Shown piece after piece: positions 8,440-18,400 of a stretch of 64,000 bases of DNA. A model generated the notes under the pieces. It searched no databases. It was given only the letters and a program-made list of their open reading frames with translations, and had not been told where the DNA came from. The number at the start of each line of letters is the position of its first letter. Position 1 is the stretch's first letter. The translations under genes were made by a program, and so were the position numbers. The DNA is taken from the NCBI GenBank assembly GCA_038316385.1, contig JBBQAN010000004.1, positions 62,001-126,000 of the forward strand, written 5' to 3'. The DNA comes from SZAS-103 sp038316385 (lineage in GTDB: Bacteria; Pseudomonadota; Gammaproteobacteria; Xanthomonadales; Xanthomonadaceae).

Positions 8440-8871
8440 ATGAACGTCACGAGTAGTACGAGGATCATTACTGCATTACTAGGTGTCATTTGTATTAGCT
8501 GCCCATTGTCATCGCTGGCTCAGACTGCGGTCAGTATTAGAGTGGAGTATCCAGACGCGGAATACGTGGAAGTTAAAACAGACAATGATTACTGCATTAC
8601 CGAACTCACGGTTCACATTCGCGGGGCAAACATCAGTCGCTATAAAATCACTCAAAAGCTTTGCCGTGCCCACTTGCAAGAGTTAAGCCTGCAAGGAGAA
8701 TCGTCGATTGACATCCAAAATCACACAGGATCGTTTGGCTGGGCGTTGTATGTGCCTTTTGGCAAGGATGAAGAAAATTTTGGCGATGTGGCTGGAAGTT
8801 ATGTATTTGCGTTGGGAAAGAATACAGTCGACAGCAATCGAGAAGAAATAGCGGAGGGAGGTTCAATTTGA
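8440..8871 (+). CDS. Small exported protein of unknown function, AT-richer than neighbours
   Basis: 143 residues. A start at 8440 is chosen because a purine-rich site (GAGGAATAA) precedes it and because it yields a good signal peptide: a basic start, a hydrophobic stretch IITALLGVICISC and a cleavage site after SSLAQ near residue 30. An in-frame ATG at 8389 would put 17 polar residues before the signal. The mature part has two cysteines (CIT and LCR, about residues 54 and 79) that could form a disulfide. I recognise no domain. Base composition and codon use (many ATT, AAA, TTA-rich stretches) differ from the flanking lptG and xerD genes, which suggests recent acquisition. It converges on the RDD gene with a 32-bp gap. 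Confidence 0.6.
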   Translation: MNVTSSTRIITALLGVICISCPLSSLAQTAVSIRVEYPDAEYVEVKTDNDYCITELTVHIRGANISRYKITQKLCRAHLQELSLQGESSIDIQNHTGSFGWALYVPFGKDEENFGDVAGSYVFALGKNTVDSNREEIAEGGSI

Positions 8872-8903
8872 GTCCTGCCTGACGGCGCACATTCGCCTTG
8901 AAG

Positions 8904-9395
8904 TTACCCTTTCATCACCGCGTCCATCCGCACAAACCGAGTTCCCGCCGCCATATCGTGCCAGCAGCGGCGCTCGCCGTCGAACAACGCCCAGACGAAT
9001 CCGAGCCCGACCGCGAGCAGCGACAACGTCGCCACCGCGTAACGCAACCACAGCGCGCGCAAGGTTGCCGGGCGGCCATCCGCAGCGAGCACCTTCAATC
9101 GCCACGGACGCATGCCGATCGTCGCGCCGCCGCGTCGCCATGAAAGGACGAAATACGTACCGGTGACCAGCCAGGCCGGAACCACGGAGATCAGAAAACC
9201 GACATAGACATTGAACTGGTCGGATGTGCGGCCGTGCGCGACCAGCAATTCCAGCCCGCTGATCAACATGCACAGCGCGATGACTGGAAACAGGTCGTAG
9301 ACCATCGCCAGCAAACGCCAGCCCAAATGCGCGGGCTGGGCGCTGAGTAAAGAATGTTCGAGGGGCATTGACGGTGTATTGGATGACGATTGCAT
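8904..9395 (-). CDS. RDD family membrane protein
   Basis: 163 residues from the ATG at 9395; an internal ATG at 9367 is an alternative. RDD proteins are small integral membrane proteins of poorly defined transport or envelope function. The family pattern is present: GWRLLAMVYDLFPVIALCML, where the Arg and Asp of the RDD motif sit in the first helix, a second helix VGFLISVVPAWLVTGTYFVL, then GGATIGMRPWRLKVL, the conserved loop, and a third helix with LRYAVATLSLLAVGLGFVW. The C-terminus DGERRCWHDMAAGTRFV is also typical. It is divergent from xerD with 47 bp between the starts. Frames open further upstream into xerD, but these are on the wrong strand of a real gene and lack similarity. Confidence 0.85.
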   Translation of the reverse strand: MQSSSNTPSMPLEHSLLSAQPAHLGWRLLAMVYDLFPVIALCMLISGLELLVAHGRTSDQFNVYVGFLISVVPAWLVTGTYFVLSWRRGGATIGMRPWRLKVLAADGRPATLRALWLRYAVATLSLLAVGLGFVWALFDGERRCWHDMAAGTRFVRMDAVMKG

Positions 9396-9442
9396 GGGTA
9401 ACAGGATAGCCGCCAAGGTCTTCCATTGGCTAAGCTGGGACG

Positions 9443-10396
9443 ATGTCTCGCACAACTCCAGCAGATCGCCGTCGCCACGCACAATCGCTGCCGCCGGCAT
9501 CCGCGCGCGATTCCGCCGCGATCGCGGCATTTCTCGAACGGCTGTGGGCCGAATCGGGATTGGCGCGACAGACACTCGACAGTTATCGCCGCGACCTGGA
9601 CGGCCTCGCGCGCTGGCTGGATGCGCGCGGCGATGCGCTGGAAGCCGCCGACCGCAGCGCGCTATTCGACTATCTCGCCGAGCGCACGCGGCTCGGCTAC
9701 GCGCCGCGCAGCAATGCGCGCCTGTTGTCGGCACTGCGCGCGTTTTATGCGCAACTGCTGCGACGCGGCGCGATCGCGGTGGATCCGGCGGCGTTGCTGG
9801 AAGCGCCCAAACTCGGGCGCTCGTTGCCCAAGGCCTTGTCCGAATCGCAGGTCGAAGCCTTGCTGGCCGCGCCAGATATTGACGAACCGGCTGGCCTGCG
9901 CGATCGCGCGATGCTCGAACTGATGTACGCGACCGGGCTTCGCGTCAGTGAACTGGTGTCGCTGCCGGCGGCCGGATTGAATCTGCGCCAGGGCGTCGTG
10001 CGGGTGATGGGCAAGGGCAGCAAGGAGCGGCTGGTGCCGCTCGGCGAGGAAGCCCAACACTGGTTGCAGCGTTATCTCGATACGGCGCGTCCTCATTTCG
10101 CAGGCAAGCAGACGCGATTGCCGCTGTTCCTCGGCTCGCGCGGCGATGTATTGAGTCGGCAACAATTCTGGACCACGTTGAAAACGCTGGCCGCGCGCGC
10201 TGGCGTCGATCCGGCGCTGGTCAGTCCGCACGGACTGCGGCATTCGTTCGCAACGCATCTGCTCAATCACGGCGCCGATCTGCGCGCGTTGCAGATGCTG
10301 CTTGGACACGCGAGCCTTTCGACCACGCAAATCTATACGTTGGTCGCCACCGAAGGTCTGAAACGTTTGCACCAGAGTCATCATCCGCGCGCCTGA
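9443..10396 (+). CDS. xerD: Site-specific tyrosine recombinase XerD
   Basis: 317 residues, slightly longer than E. coli XerD because of a Ser/Pro/Arg-rich N-terminal extension of about 20 residues. XerD with XerC resolves chromosome dimers at dif during division. An N-terminal SAM-like DNA-binding domain (about 25-110) is followed by the catalytic domain with all expected residues: Arg167 in ATGLRVSEL, Lys191 in GKGSKERLVPLG, His263 and Arg266 in HGLRHSFATHLL, His289 in LGHASLSTTQIY and the nucleophile Tyr298. XerD is preferred over XerC because dsbC follows, as in E. coli. The end of the gene shows no obvious hairpin. Confidence 0.9.
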   Translation: MSRTTPADRRRHAQSLPPASARDSAAIAAFLERLWAESGLARQTLDSYRRDLDGLARWLDARGDALEAADRSALFDYLAERTRLGYAPRSNARLLSALRAFYAQLLRRGAIAVDPAALLEAPKLGRSLPKALSESQVEALLAAPDIDEPAGLRDRAMLELMYATGLRVSELVSLPAAGLNLRQGVVRVMGKGSKERLVPLGEEAQHWLQRYLDTARPHFAGKQTRLPLFLGSRGDVLSRQQFWTTLKTLAARAGVDPALVSPHGLRHSFATHLLNHGADLRALQMLLGHASLSTTQIYTLVATEGLKRLHQSHHPRA

Positions 10397-10561
10397 GCCG
10401 CTTGCATCGGTACCGCGCGAGCAACTGCATGCGCGCGCTCATCGGTCAGCCGGGCTTTTCACGCAGGCGCAACCGGCATGCGTGAGACAATGGGAACCTT
10501 CGCGGTCAAATCGGGTCTTGCAATGATTCGCCTCGCCGCATCCACTCGACTGAGATATCGC

Positions 10562-11365
10562 ATGAAGCAATCTTTGGCTGCACTCGTGTCCGCTTCCGCA
10601 ATGGGCGTATTTGCGCTGGGTGCGTGTTCCGCAGGCTCCATCGGTGCGCCGGCAGCCGCAACGCCCGCGGTTTCCGCACAGGCCACCGCGCCGGCGGCAC
10701 CGGACGAAGCTGCCGTGCGCAAGGCGATGGATGCCATTTCGAAAGGCATCAAGATCGACAGCATCCGTCCCGCACCGATCCCGGGCCTGATGGAGGTCAC
10801 CGCCGAAGGAGAAATCGCTTATGTGACCAATGATGGCAAATACCTTGTCTCCGGCAACATCATCGAGATCGCCGGCAAGCGAAATCTCACCGAGTCCGCG
10901 CATGCGGTCTTGCGTCGCAGCTTGCTCAAGAACATCGTTCCTTCGCAAATGATCGTGTTCGCGCCGCCACATCCGAAATACACGGTGACGGTCTTCACCG
11001 ACGTGGATTGCGCGTACTGCCGCAAACTGCATTCGCAAATCGCCGACTACAACAAAGCCGGTATCGCGGTGGACTACCTGTTTTTCCCGCGCACCGGCCT
11101 CGGCACTGAGTCCGCCGACAAGGCGGTGTCGGTCTGGTGCGCGTCGGATCGCCGCCAGGCATTCACCGACGCGAAGAAGGGCTTGCCGGTCAAGAAAATC
11201 AATTGCACCAACCCGGTCGCGATGGATTACAACCTCGGATTGAAGGTCGGAATCGATGGTACGCCGGCGATTTTCGCAGCCGACGGCACCCAGATCGGCG
11301 GCTATATCACGCCGACCGAGATGAAGACCAAGCTCGACAAGCTCGCAGCACAGCCGAGTTCCTGA
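10562..11365 (+). CDS. dsbC: Thiol:disulfide interchange protein DsbC, possibly lipid-anchored
   Basis: 267 residues from the ATG at 10562. DsbC is a dimeric periplasmic disulfide isomerase kept reduced by DsbD. An N-terminal dimerisation domain (about 50-120, with the VTNDGKYLVSGNI pattern) leads into a thioredoxin fold whose active site CAYC is at 150-153 (FTDVDCAYCRKLH), with the cis-proline loop IDGTPAIF. A second cysteine pair (VWCAS and INCTN) matches the structural disulfide of the family. The signal sequence ends LGAC at residues 19-22, which reads as a lipobox, so the protein may be anchored by Cys22 instead of soluble. An Ala/Thr/Pro-rich linker follows. An in-frame ATG at 10478 is possible but would bury the signal peptide. 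Confidence 0.92.
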   Translation: MKQSLAALVSASAMGVFALGACSAGSIGAPAAATPAVSAQATAPAAPDEAAVRKAMDAISKGIKIDSIRPAPIPGLMEVTAEGEIAYVTNDGKYLVSGNIIEIAGKRNLTESAHAVLRRSLLKNIVPSQMIVFAPPHPKYTVTVFTDVDCAYCRKLHSQIADYNKAGIAVDYLFFPRTGLGTESADKAVSVWCASDRRQAFTDAKKGLPVKKINCTNPVAMDYNLGLKVGIDGTPAIFAADGTQIGGYITPTEMKTKLDKLAAQPSS

Positions 11366-11450
11366 TCGCGCCATCCGGCCCGTTTAGCCAGCGGCGCCGG
11401 GCTGGCTGGGCTATCATGCACGCCCTGATCCAGCTCCCAATGTCCCGGAC

Positions 11451-14400
11451 ATGATCGTCCTCGAGGGCCTGTCGGCCCTGTCGCCATTCCGCCGCGACCG
11501 CCTCGAACACAGCCTGCATGTCCTGCATGACGGCATCCGCATTCGCGGTGCGTGGTGGGTGTATTTCATCGCCTGCGAACCGGGCGCAGAAGCCGATCGC
11601 GTTGCGCTCGAACGCATTCTTGAAGCGCATTCCGACACCGCAACCGCTGCGCCCGACGCGCGCAACCTATTCGTCGTTCCGCGGCTGGGCACGCTGTCGC
11701 CATGGGCGAGCAAGGCCACCGAGATCCTGCGCGGCGCGGGACTGCATGTGCATCGTGTCGAACGTGGCATACGATTTGATGTGTCGGGTCTGCCCGAGGT
11801 CGGATCGGCCGAATGGGTTGCACTCGCGCGCGGACTGCATGATCCAATGACCCAATCGCTGCTGCATGATCGCGATGAGGCCGCAAAGCTGTTCGCGATC
11901 CCGACACGCGGGGAACTCGAACGCATCGCGCTGGCCGACCTCGATGCAGCGAATGGCCGTCTCGGTCTCGCGCTGTCCCACGATGAAATCGACTACTTGC
12001 GCCAGCGTTTCGGGGAGCTCGGCCGTGATCCGTCCGATGCCGAATTGATGATGTTCGCGCAGGCGAACTCCGAACATTGTCGGCACAAGATCTTCAACGC
12101 CGACTTCAGCGTCGATGGCGAGCCGCAACCGTTGTCGTTGTTCAAGATGATCCGCAACACCCATGCGCAAGCACCGCAGCTCACCTTGTCGGCTTACAGC
12201 GACAACGCGGCAGTGATCGAAGGTTTTCCGGCGCAGGCATTCAGGCCGGATGCCGATGGCGTGTATCGCGCCGGGCCGCTGCGGCCGAGTGCGTTCTGCA
12301 TCAAGGTCGAAACCCATAACCATCCGACCGCGATCGCGCCGTTTGCTGGCGCGGCGACGGGTTCGGGCGGCGAAATTCGTGATGAAGGCGCGACCGGTCG
12401 CGGCGGCAAACCCAAGGCCGGCCTGACCGGTTTTTCGGTCTCGCATTTGCGCATTCCAACCTTGCCGCAGCCGTGGGAAAAAGTCCGTCCATTGAATCCG
12501 CGCATGGCCAGCGCGTTCGAGATCATGCGCGATGGCCCGCTCGGCGCGGCCGCATTCAACAACGAATTCGGCCGGCCTGCGTTGTGCGGCTATTTCCGCG
12601 CGTTCGAGCTCGCAACGGCAGAAGCCGGCGTGCTGCGCGGTTACGACAAGCCGATCATGCTGGCAGGCGGATTGGGCGCGGTCGAAACCACGCTGGTGCA
12701 GAAGAAATGGCTAAGCGCCGGCGACAGCGTGATCGTCCTTGGCGGACCGGCGATGTTGATCGGGCTCGGCGGCGGTGCAGCGTCGTCGGTCGCATCCGGC
12801 GACAGCTCCGAAGACCTCGACTTCGCCTCGGTGCAGCGCGATAACCCGGAACTCGAACGCCGCTGTCAGGAAGTGATCGATCGCTGCGTTGCGTTCGGTG
12901 CCAATAACCCGATCCTGTGCATTCACGATGTCGGCGCCGGCGGCCTGTCGAATGCGATTCCCGAACTGCTGCACGATTCGGGCGTCGGTGGGGTGATTGA
13001 ACTGCGCGCGATCCCGAGCGCCGATCCGTCATTGTCTCCGATGCAGATATGGAGCAACGAAGCGCAAGAGCGCTATGTGCTTGGCGTCAGCGCCGAACGG
13101 CTCAACGAATTCGCCGCGATTTGCAATCGCGAGCGCTGCCCGTTTGCCGTTGTCGGTACAGCGAATGTAGAGCAGCAACTCGTATTGCGCGATGGTGATG
13201 CCCCTCACCCCAACCTCTCTCCCGATGGGCGAAGGGCTTATGTCATCGATATGCCGATGGACGTGCTGTTTGGCAATGCACCAAAATTGCATCGCGATGC
13301 CCAGCGTCCGCGCGCGACGCGTTGGAGCAAGCTTGATATCGCCGCATTGAATGCGGATCCGAAGGCACTGCACTCGGCAGGCCTGCGCGTACTTGCGCAT
13401 CCCAGCGTCGCTTCGAAGAACTTCCTCGTCACCATCGGCGACCGCAGCGTCGGCGGCCTGTGTGCGCGCGACCAGATGGTCGGGCCGTGGCAGCTTCCGC
13501 TCGCAGACTGCGCAATCACTCTGGATGATTTCGACGGCAACATGGGCGAGGCGATGGCGATCGGCGAACGCACCCCGCTGGCGCTGATCGATGCTGCCGC
13601 AAGCGCGCGGATGGCGGTGGGTGAGGCGATCACCAATCTGGCTGCAGCGCCGGTCGCTTCACTGGAAGAAGTGAAGCTGTCGGCGAACTGGATGGCTGCT
13701 GCCGGCTTTGACGGCGAAGACGCTGGTTTGTTTGACGCGGTGCATGCAGTCGGCATGGAGCTGTGCCCCGAACTCGGCATCAGCATTCCGGTCGGCAAGG
13801 ATTCGCTGTCGATGCAGGCGCAATGGCAGCACGACGGCGCGACCCGCAAGACGGTGTCGCCGGTGTCGCTGATTGTCACTGCGTTCGCACGCGTGGCGGA
13901 TGTACGCGGTCAGTTGCAACCGGTGCTGGCGCGCGACGCGGAATCGGACATCTGGCTGATCGGCCTCGGTGCAGGACAGCAGAGGCTCGGCGGTTCGATC
14001 CTTGCGCAATGTTTCGATGCGTTCGGCGGGCCGTGCCCGGATCTTGACGAACCGGCTTTGCTGCGCAAGTTTTTCGACTTAATCCAGCAAGCGCGCACAG
14101 ATGGCTTGTTGCTGGCCTATCACGACCGCTCGGATGGTGGCGCATTTGCAGCGCTGTGCGAACTTGCATTCGCCTCGCACGTCGGGCTGGAAATCTGCCT
14201 TGAACGTTGGGGCGAAGACGCGCTTCGCGCTTTGTTCAACGAAGAACTCGGCGCGCTCGTGCAGGTCGCAGTCGAGGACCGCGCGGCGTTTGCAGATCTC
14301 GTCGATCGCCATGACATGATTCAGTGCACCCAGCGCATCGCCAGCCCGATCGCCGAGCCGGTGATTCGCGTGCTGGACAACCGCGCGACACTGGTGGAAT

Positions 14401-15338
14401 GGAGCTGGCAGGAAGCGTTCGACGCGTGGTGGTCGGTGACGCATGCGATGCAGGCACTGCGCGACGATCCGGCTTGCGCCGAGGAAGAACGCAGCGCGAA
14501 GCGTGAATTTGACGCGCCAGCGTTGACGGCAGAACTCACGTTCGACCCGGCGCAAACCTTCACCATCGGCGGCACACGCCCACGCATCGCGATCCTGCGC
14601 GAGCAGGGCGTCAATGGACAGATCGAGATGGCAGCGGCATTCGATCGCGCCGGTTTCGATGCTGTTGATATACATATGTCGGATTTGATCGAGAAGCGCA
14701 TCGGGCTCGAAGGCTTCAAAGGCGTGGCCGCTTGCGGCGGATTTTCCTACGGCGATGTGCTCGGCGCCGGCCGCGGCTGGGCGACATCGATCCTTGAGCG
14801 TCCGTGGTTGCGCGACGCATTTGCGGAATTCTTCGCGCGCAGCGACAGCTTCACGCTCGGCGCCTGCAACGGTTGCCAGATGCTGGCGCAACTCAAATCG
14901 CTGATCCCCGGCGCCGGACACTGGCCGCGCTTCCTGCGTAATCGCTCCGAGCAATACGAAGCACGACTGGCGTTGCTCGAAGTGTTGCCATCGCCATCGG
15001 TGCTGCTTGCGGGCATGGCCGGCTCACGGCTACCGGTCGTTGTCGCGCACGGAGAAGGGCGCGCTCACTTCGCTACCGAGGACGACCGCGCCAATGCCCA
15101 TATCGCAGTGCGTTACATCGATGGTGGCGGCCGGGTCGCGACAAGCTTTCCGGCCAACCCGAATGGCTCGCCCGACGCCATTGCCGGCCTCACCAGCAGC
15201 GATGGGCGCGCCACCTTGATGATGCCCCATCCCGAGCGCGTGTTCCGCAGTGTGCAGATGAGTTGGCGTCCCCCGGAGTGGGGCGAGGATTCGCCATGGA
15301 TGCGGCTGTTCCGCAACGCGCGCGTATTTGTGAATTGA
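11451..15338 (+). CDS. purL: Phosphoribosylformylglycinamidine synthase (large form)
   Basis: 1295 residues, the single-chain gammaproteobacterial form. It converts formylglycinamide ribonucleotide, glutamine and ATP to the amidine in purine synthesis. The order is an N-terminal PurS-like domain, the linker with LMMFAQANSEHCRHKIFNA (active-site His), two AIR-synthase-like ATP domains (KVETHNHPTAIAPFAGAATG; then PVGKDSLSMQAQW) and a C-terminal class I glutamine amidotransferase with nucleophile Cys in LGACNGCQML and the His/Glu pair in MMPHPERVF. Residues about 584-597 (APHPNLSPDGRRAY) look like an extra loop encoded by an interspersed repeat (separate entry). It is a stand-alone gene; the 85-bp upstream spacer has a TATCAT at 11412-11417 but no convincing -35. 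Confidence 0.97.
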   Translation: MIVLEGLSALSPFRRDRLEHSLHVLHDGIRIRGAWWVYFIACEPGAEADRVALERILEAHSDTATAAPDARNLFVVPRLGTLSPWASKATEILRGAGLHVHRVERGIRFDVSGLPEVGSAEWVALARGLHDPMTQSLLHDRDEAAKLFAIPTRGELERIALADLDAANGRLGLALSHDEIDYLRQRFGELGRDPSDAELMMFAQANSEHCRHKIFNADFSVDGEPQPLSLFKMIRNTHAQAPQLTLSAYSDNAAVIEGFPAQAFRPDADGVYRAGPLRPSAFCIKVETHNHPTAIAPFAGAATGSGGEIRDEGATGRGGKPKAGLTGFSVSHLRIPTLPQPWEKVRPLNPRMASAFEIMRDGPLGAAAFNNEFGRPALCGYFRAFELATAEAGVLRGYDKPIMLAGGLGAVETTLVQKKWLSAGDSVIVLGGPAMLIGLGGGAASSVASGDSSEDLDFASVQRDNPELERRCQEVIDRCVAFGANNPILCIHDVGAGGLSNAIPELLHDSGVGGVIELRAIPSADPSLSPMQIWSNEAQERYVLGVSAERLNEFAAICNRERCPFAVVGTANVEQQLVLRDGDAPHPNLSPDGRRAYVIDMPMDVLFGNAPKLHRDAQRPRATRWSKLDIAALNADPKALHSAGLRVLAHPSVASKNFLVTIGDRSVGGLCARDQMVGPWQLPLADCAITLDDFDGNMGEAMAIGERTPLALIDAAASARMAVGEAITNLAAAPVASLEEVKLSANWMAAAGFDGEDAGLFDAVHAVGMELCPELGISIPVGKDSLSMQAQWQHDGATRKTVSPVSLIVTAFARVADVRGQLQPVLARDAESDIWLIGLGAGQQRLGGSILAQCFDAFGGPCPDLDEPALLRKFFDLIQQARTDGLLLAYHDRSDGGAFAALCELAFASHVGLEICLERWGEDALRALFNEELGALVQVAVEDRAAFADLVDRHDMIQCTQRIASPIAEPVIRVLDNRATLVEWSWQEAFDAWWSVTHAMQALRDDPACAEEERSAKREFDAPALTAELTFDPAQTFTIGGTRPRIAILREQGVNGQIEMAAAFDRAGFDAVDIHMSDLIEKRIGLEGFKGVAACGGFSYGDVLGAGRGWATSILERPWLRDAFAEFFARSDSFTLGACNGCQMLAQLKSLIPGAGHWPRFLRNRSEQYEARLALLEVLPSPSVLLAGMAGSRLPVVVAHGEGRAHFATEDDRANAHIAVRYIDGGGRVATSFPANPNGSPDAIAGLTSSDGRATLMMPHPERVFRSVQMSWRPPEWGEDSPWMRLFRNARVFVN
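13200..13239 (+). repeat. Interspersed C-rich repeat captured inside purL
   Basis: Within purL the strand switches to CCCCTCACCCCAACCTCTCT followed by CCCGATGGGCGAAGGGCTT, a pattern typical of small interspersed intergenic repeats in proteobacterial genomes. It encodes APHPNLSPDGRRA in frame. E. coli PurL has no equivalent proline-rich stretch at this point as I recall it. A related C-rich string occurs on the minus strand at about 48210-48232 after pgpA. The frame is preserved, so the enzyme is probably functional with a surface loop. Confidence 0.5.
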
Positions 15339-15453
15339 TCCCCGAACGTCCGCGCAACGCAGTTCAATGCGCCGTCAACCATGACCTTCGTCCATATTCA
15401 GGTCGCGCGCCGCGCGCTATGGTGCGGGTTTCCGCCAGCGCAGGCATCGGCCC

Positions 15454-18400
15454 ATGACGCAACACCGGATCATCTCTCTTGTCATCAGCGCGTCCGCTGC
15501 GCTGCTCTGCATTACTCCAGCAGCAGCCGATACCGCCGCGCAGCGCGAAGCCGCATGGCAGCAACACCAGACGATGACGGCCGATTCGCCGTTCGCAGGC
15601 GTCCAATGGCGGAGTATCGGCCCGACCACGCAAGGCGGGCGGGTGGTGGACGTGGCTGCGGTGCCGGGCCAGCCCTACACGTTCTACGTGGCCTATGCGA
15701 CCGGCGGGGTGTGGAAAACGACCAATGACGGCAATAACTTCGAGCCGCTGACCGATGGATTACCGACCACCGTCATCGGAGCCATTGCGGTCGATCCGCA
15801 GCATGCCGAGACGTTGTGGGTCGGCACCGGCGAGGCGAACGCATCGCGTTCGTCGTACGGCGGCATGGGTCTGTTCCGCAGCGACGACGGCGGCAAGCAT
15901 TTTCAGCGCGCTGGACTCGCGGGTAGCGATCGCATCGCGCGCATCGTCGTCGATCCGAAAGACAGCAACCGCATCTTCGTCGCGGTCGCCGGCAAGCTGT
16001 ACACCGACGGTGGCGAACCCGGCGTGTATCGCAGCATCGATGGCGGCAAAACCTGGGCGCGCGTGCTGAAAAGCGAGCGTCCGAACACCGGTGCAATCGA
16101 CCTCGCGCAGGACGCGAGCGATCCGAACGTTCTGTATGCAGCGCTGTGGGAACGCACGCGGCGGGCATGGAAATTCCAGGAAAGTGGTGCCGGCAGCGGC
16201 ATATGGAAGTCCACCGATGGCGGCACGACGTGGCGGCACATCGGCACTGGCTTGCCGAGCGGCGATCATGTCGGTCGCATCGGCCTCGCGATCGCCGCCT
16301 CGCACCCGCAAACCGTGTATGCGACCGTGGACAACTGGGACGTATTGCCGACCACAGATCAGGACTTGGGCGACCGTCCACTCAGCGCGCGGCGGATCGC
16401 GCACATGAGCCGCGACGAATTCCTGCGCCAGGATCCCGACGAGGTCGAGACCTTCATCCGCGGTAACGATCTGGGCGTGGACGTCGATGCGAAGTCGCTG
16501 ACCGCGATGATCCGCGACGGCAGCCTGACGATGGCGCAGCTCTACCAGCGCGTGGAAGATCCAGCGCGTTCGATCATCGACACCGATATCAAGGGGCTGG
16601 AGGTGTATCGCTCCGACGATGGCGGCGCGAACTGGCATCGCACCCACCAGCAGCCGTTGCGCGAAGTCGATTACGCCTACGGCTATTATTTCGGCCAGGT
16701 GCGCGTCGCGCCCGACAATGCCGATCATGTGTATGTGCAGGGCCTGCCGATCATCGCGTCGAGCGATGGGGGCAAGACATGGGCCGGCCTCAACGATCCC
16801 AATGTCCACGTCGATTACCACGAGCTCTGGATCGACCCTAACGATCCGCTGCGCATGATCGTCGGCAACGACGGCGGTTCCTACATCAGTCACGACGGCG
16901 GCAAGCATTTCCGTACGATGGGCGCGAACGCGGTCGGACAGTTCTACAGCGTGGTCGCCGACATGGCCGATCCGTACAACGTCTATGGCGGTTTGCAGGA
17001 CAACGGCTCGTGGAAAGGCGTAAATAACGTGCTGTGGGATCGCAATACATGGACGCAGGTCGGCGACGGCGATGGCATGCATGTGCAGGTGGACACGCGC
17101 GATAACACGACCCTCTACACCGGTTATCAGTTCGGCTATTACGACCGCAGCGGGTCGGGCGGCAAGGGCGAGGTGCGCCCGCATGCGGGCCTGCGCGATC
17201 CACAACTCCGCTACAACTGGAACACGCCGATCCTGTTGTCGTCGCACGACCAGGACATCGTGTATTTCGGCGCCAACAAGCTGTTCCGCTCGCTCGACAA
17301 GGGCGTTACCTGGTCGCCAATCAGCCCCGACCTGACCACCAGCAAGGAACGCGGTGACGTGCCCTATGCCACGATCACCACGATCAGCGAATCGCCGAAG
17401 CGCTTTGGCCTACTCTGGATCGGCACCGACGACGGTCATGTGGACGTGAGCGACGACGGCGGCGTGCATTGGGCGAATGTCGACGCGAGCCTGCCGAAAC
17501 AATGGGTCAGCGGCGTGGTCGCATCGGCATTCGACGAAAAACGCGCGTATGTGACTTTGAACGGTTATCGCAATGACGACATGACTGCGTGGGTGTTCCG
17601 CAGCGACGATCTTGGCAAATCGTGGACGAGTATCTCGGCCGGGTTGCCGACCGAATCGGTCAACGTGATCCGCGAGGACCCCGTGAATCCGGACGTGCTT
17701 TACGTCGGCACCGATCGCGGCGTGTACGTTTCGCTCGATCGCGGCGCGCACTGGGACAGTTTGCAGGGAAACCTTCCCAATGTGCCCGTGCACGATCTGG
17801 CCGTGCATCCGCGCGAACGCGAACTGATCGCCGGGACCCACGGACGCAGCGTGTGGATCGTCGATGTGCTGCCGCTGCAGGAACTCGCAAAAGTACGCGG
17901 CGAAGCTGTGCACCTGTTCCCGGTCGAGAAGATGAAAGCTGATCGCGGCTGGCGCAGCGCGCCTGCGCTATGGTTCGACGACAGCGACGATCAGCCGAAG
18001 CTGAAGCTGCCGTTCTGGGCGAAGGCCGCCGGACAGGCGCAACTGACCATTCTCGACAAGAACGGCAACCCGGTGCGCAAAATCGCGATTCAGGCCAAAC
18101 CGGGCATCAACGACTATCGCTGGGACTTGCTGCTGGATCGTGATCTCGCACTCGCTGCAGAAAAGCTTGCCGTGGCAAAAGATGCCGCCAAGCCCAAAGA
18201 TCCCGACAAAGGCAAAGACAAGGACGCTGTCAGACCCAAGGGCGAGCTCGGGCTGGAACAGACCCCGGTCGCCGAGGCCATTCGCCTGCGCCAACGGTTG
18301 TACGCGGTACCCGGCGATTACACCCTGCGGCTGGAATTGAACGGCGCAAAGTCGGAGACGAAGTTCACCATCGAGGCACCCGAAGCACGTCCGTCTCGCG

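Noticed and set aside
15760..17247. 495-codon minus-strand frame antisense to the BNR-repeat gene
   Set aside because: No start signal or recognisable domain; the plus-strand gene has a signal peptide and repeated Asp-boxes.
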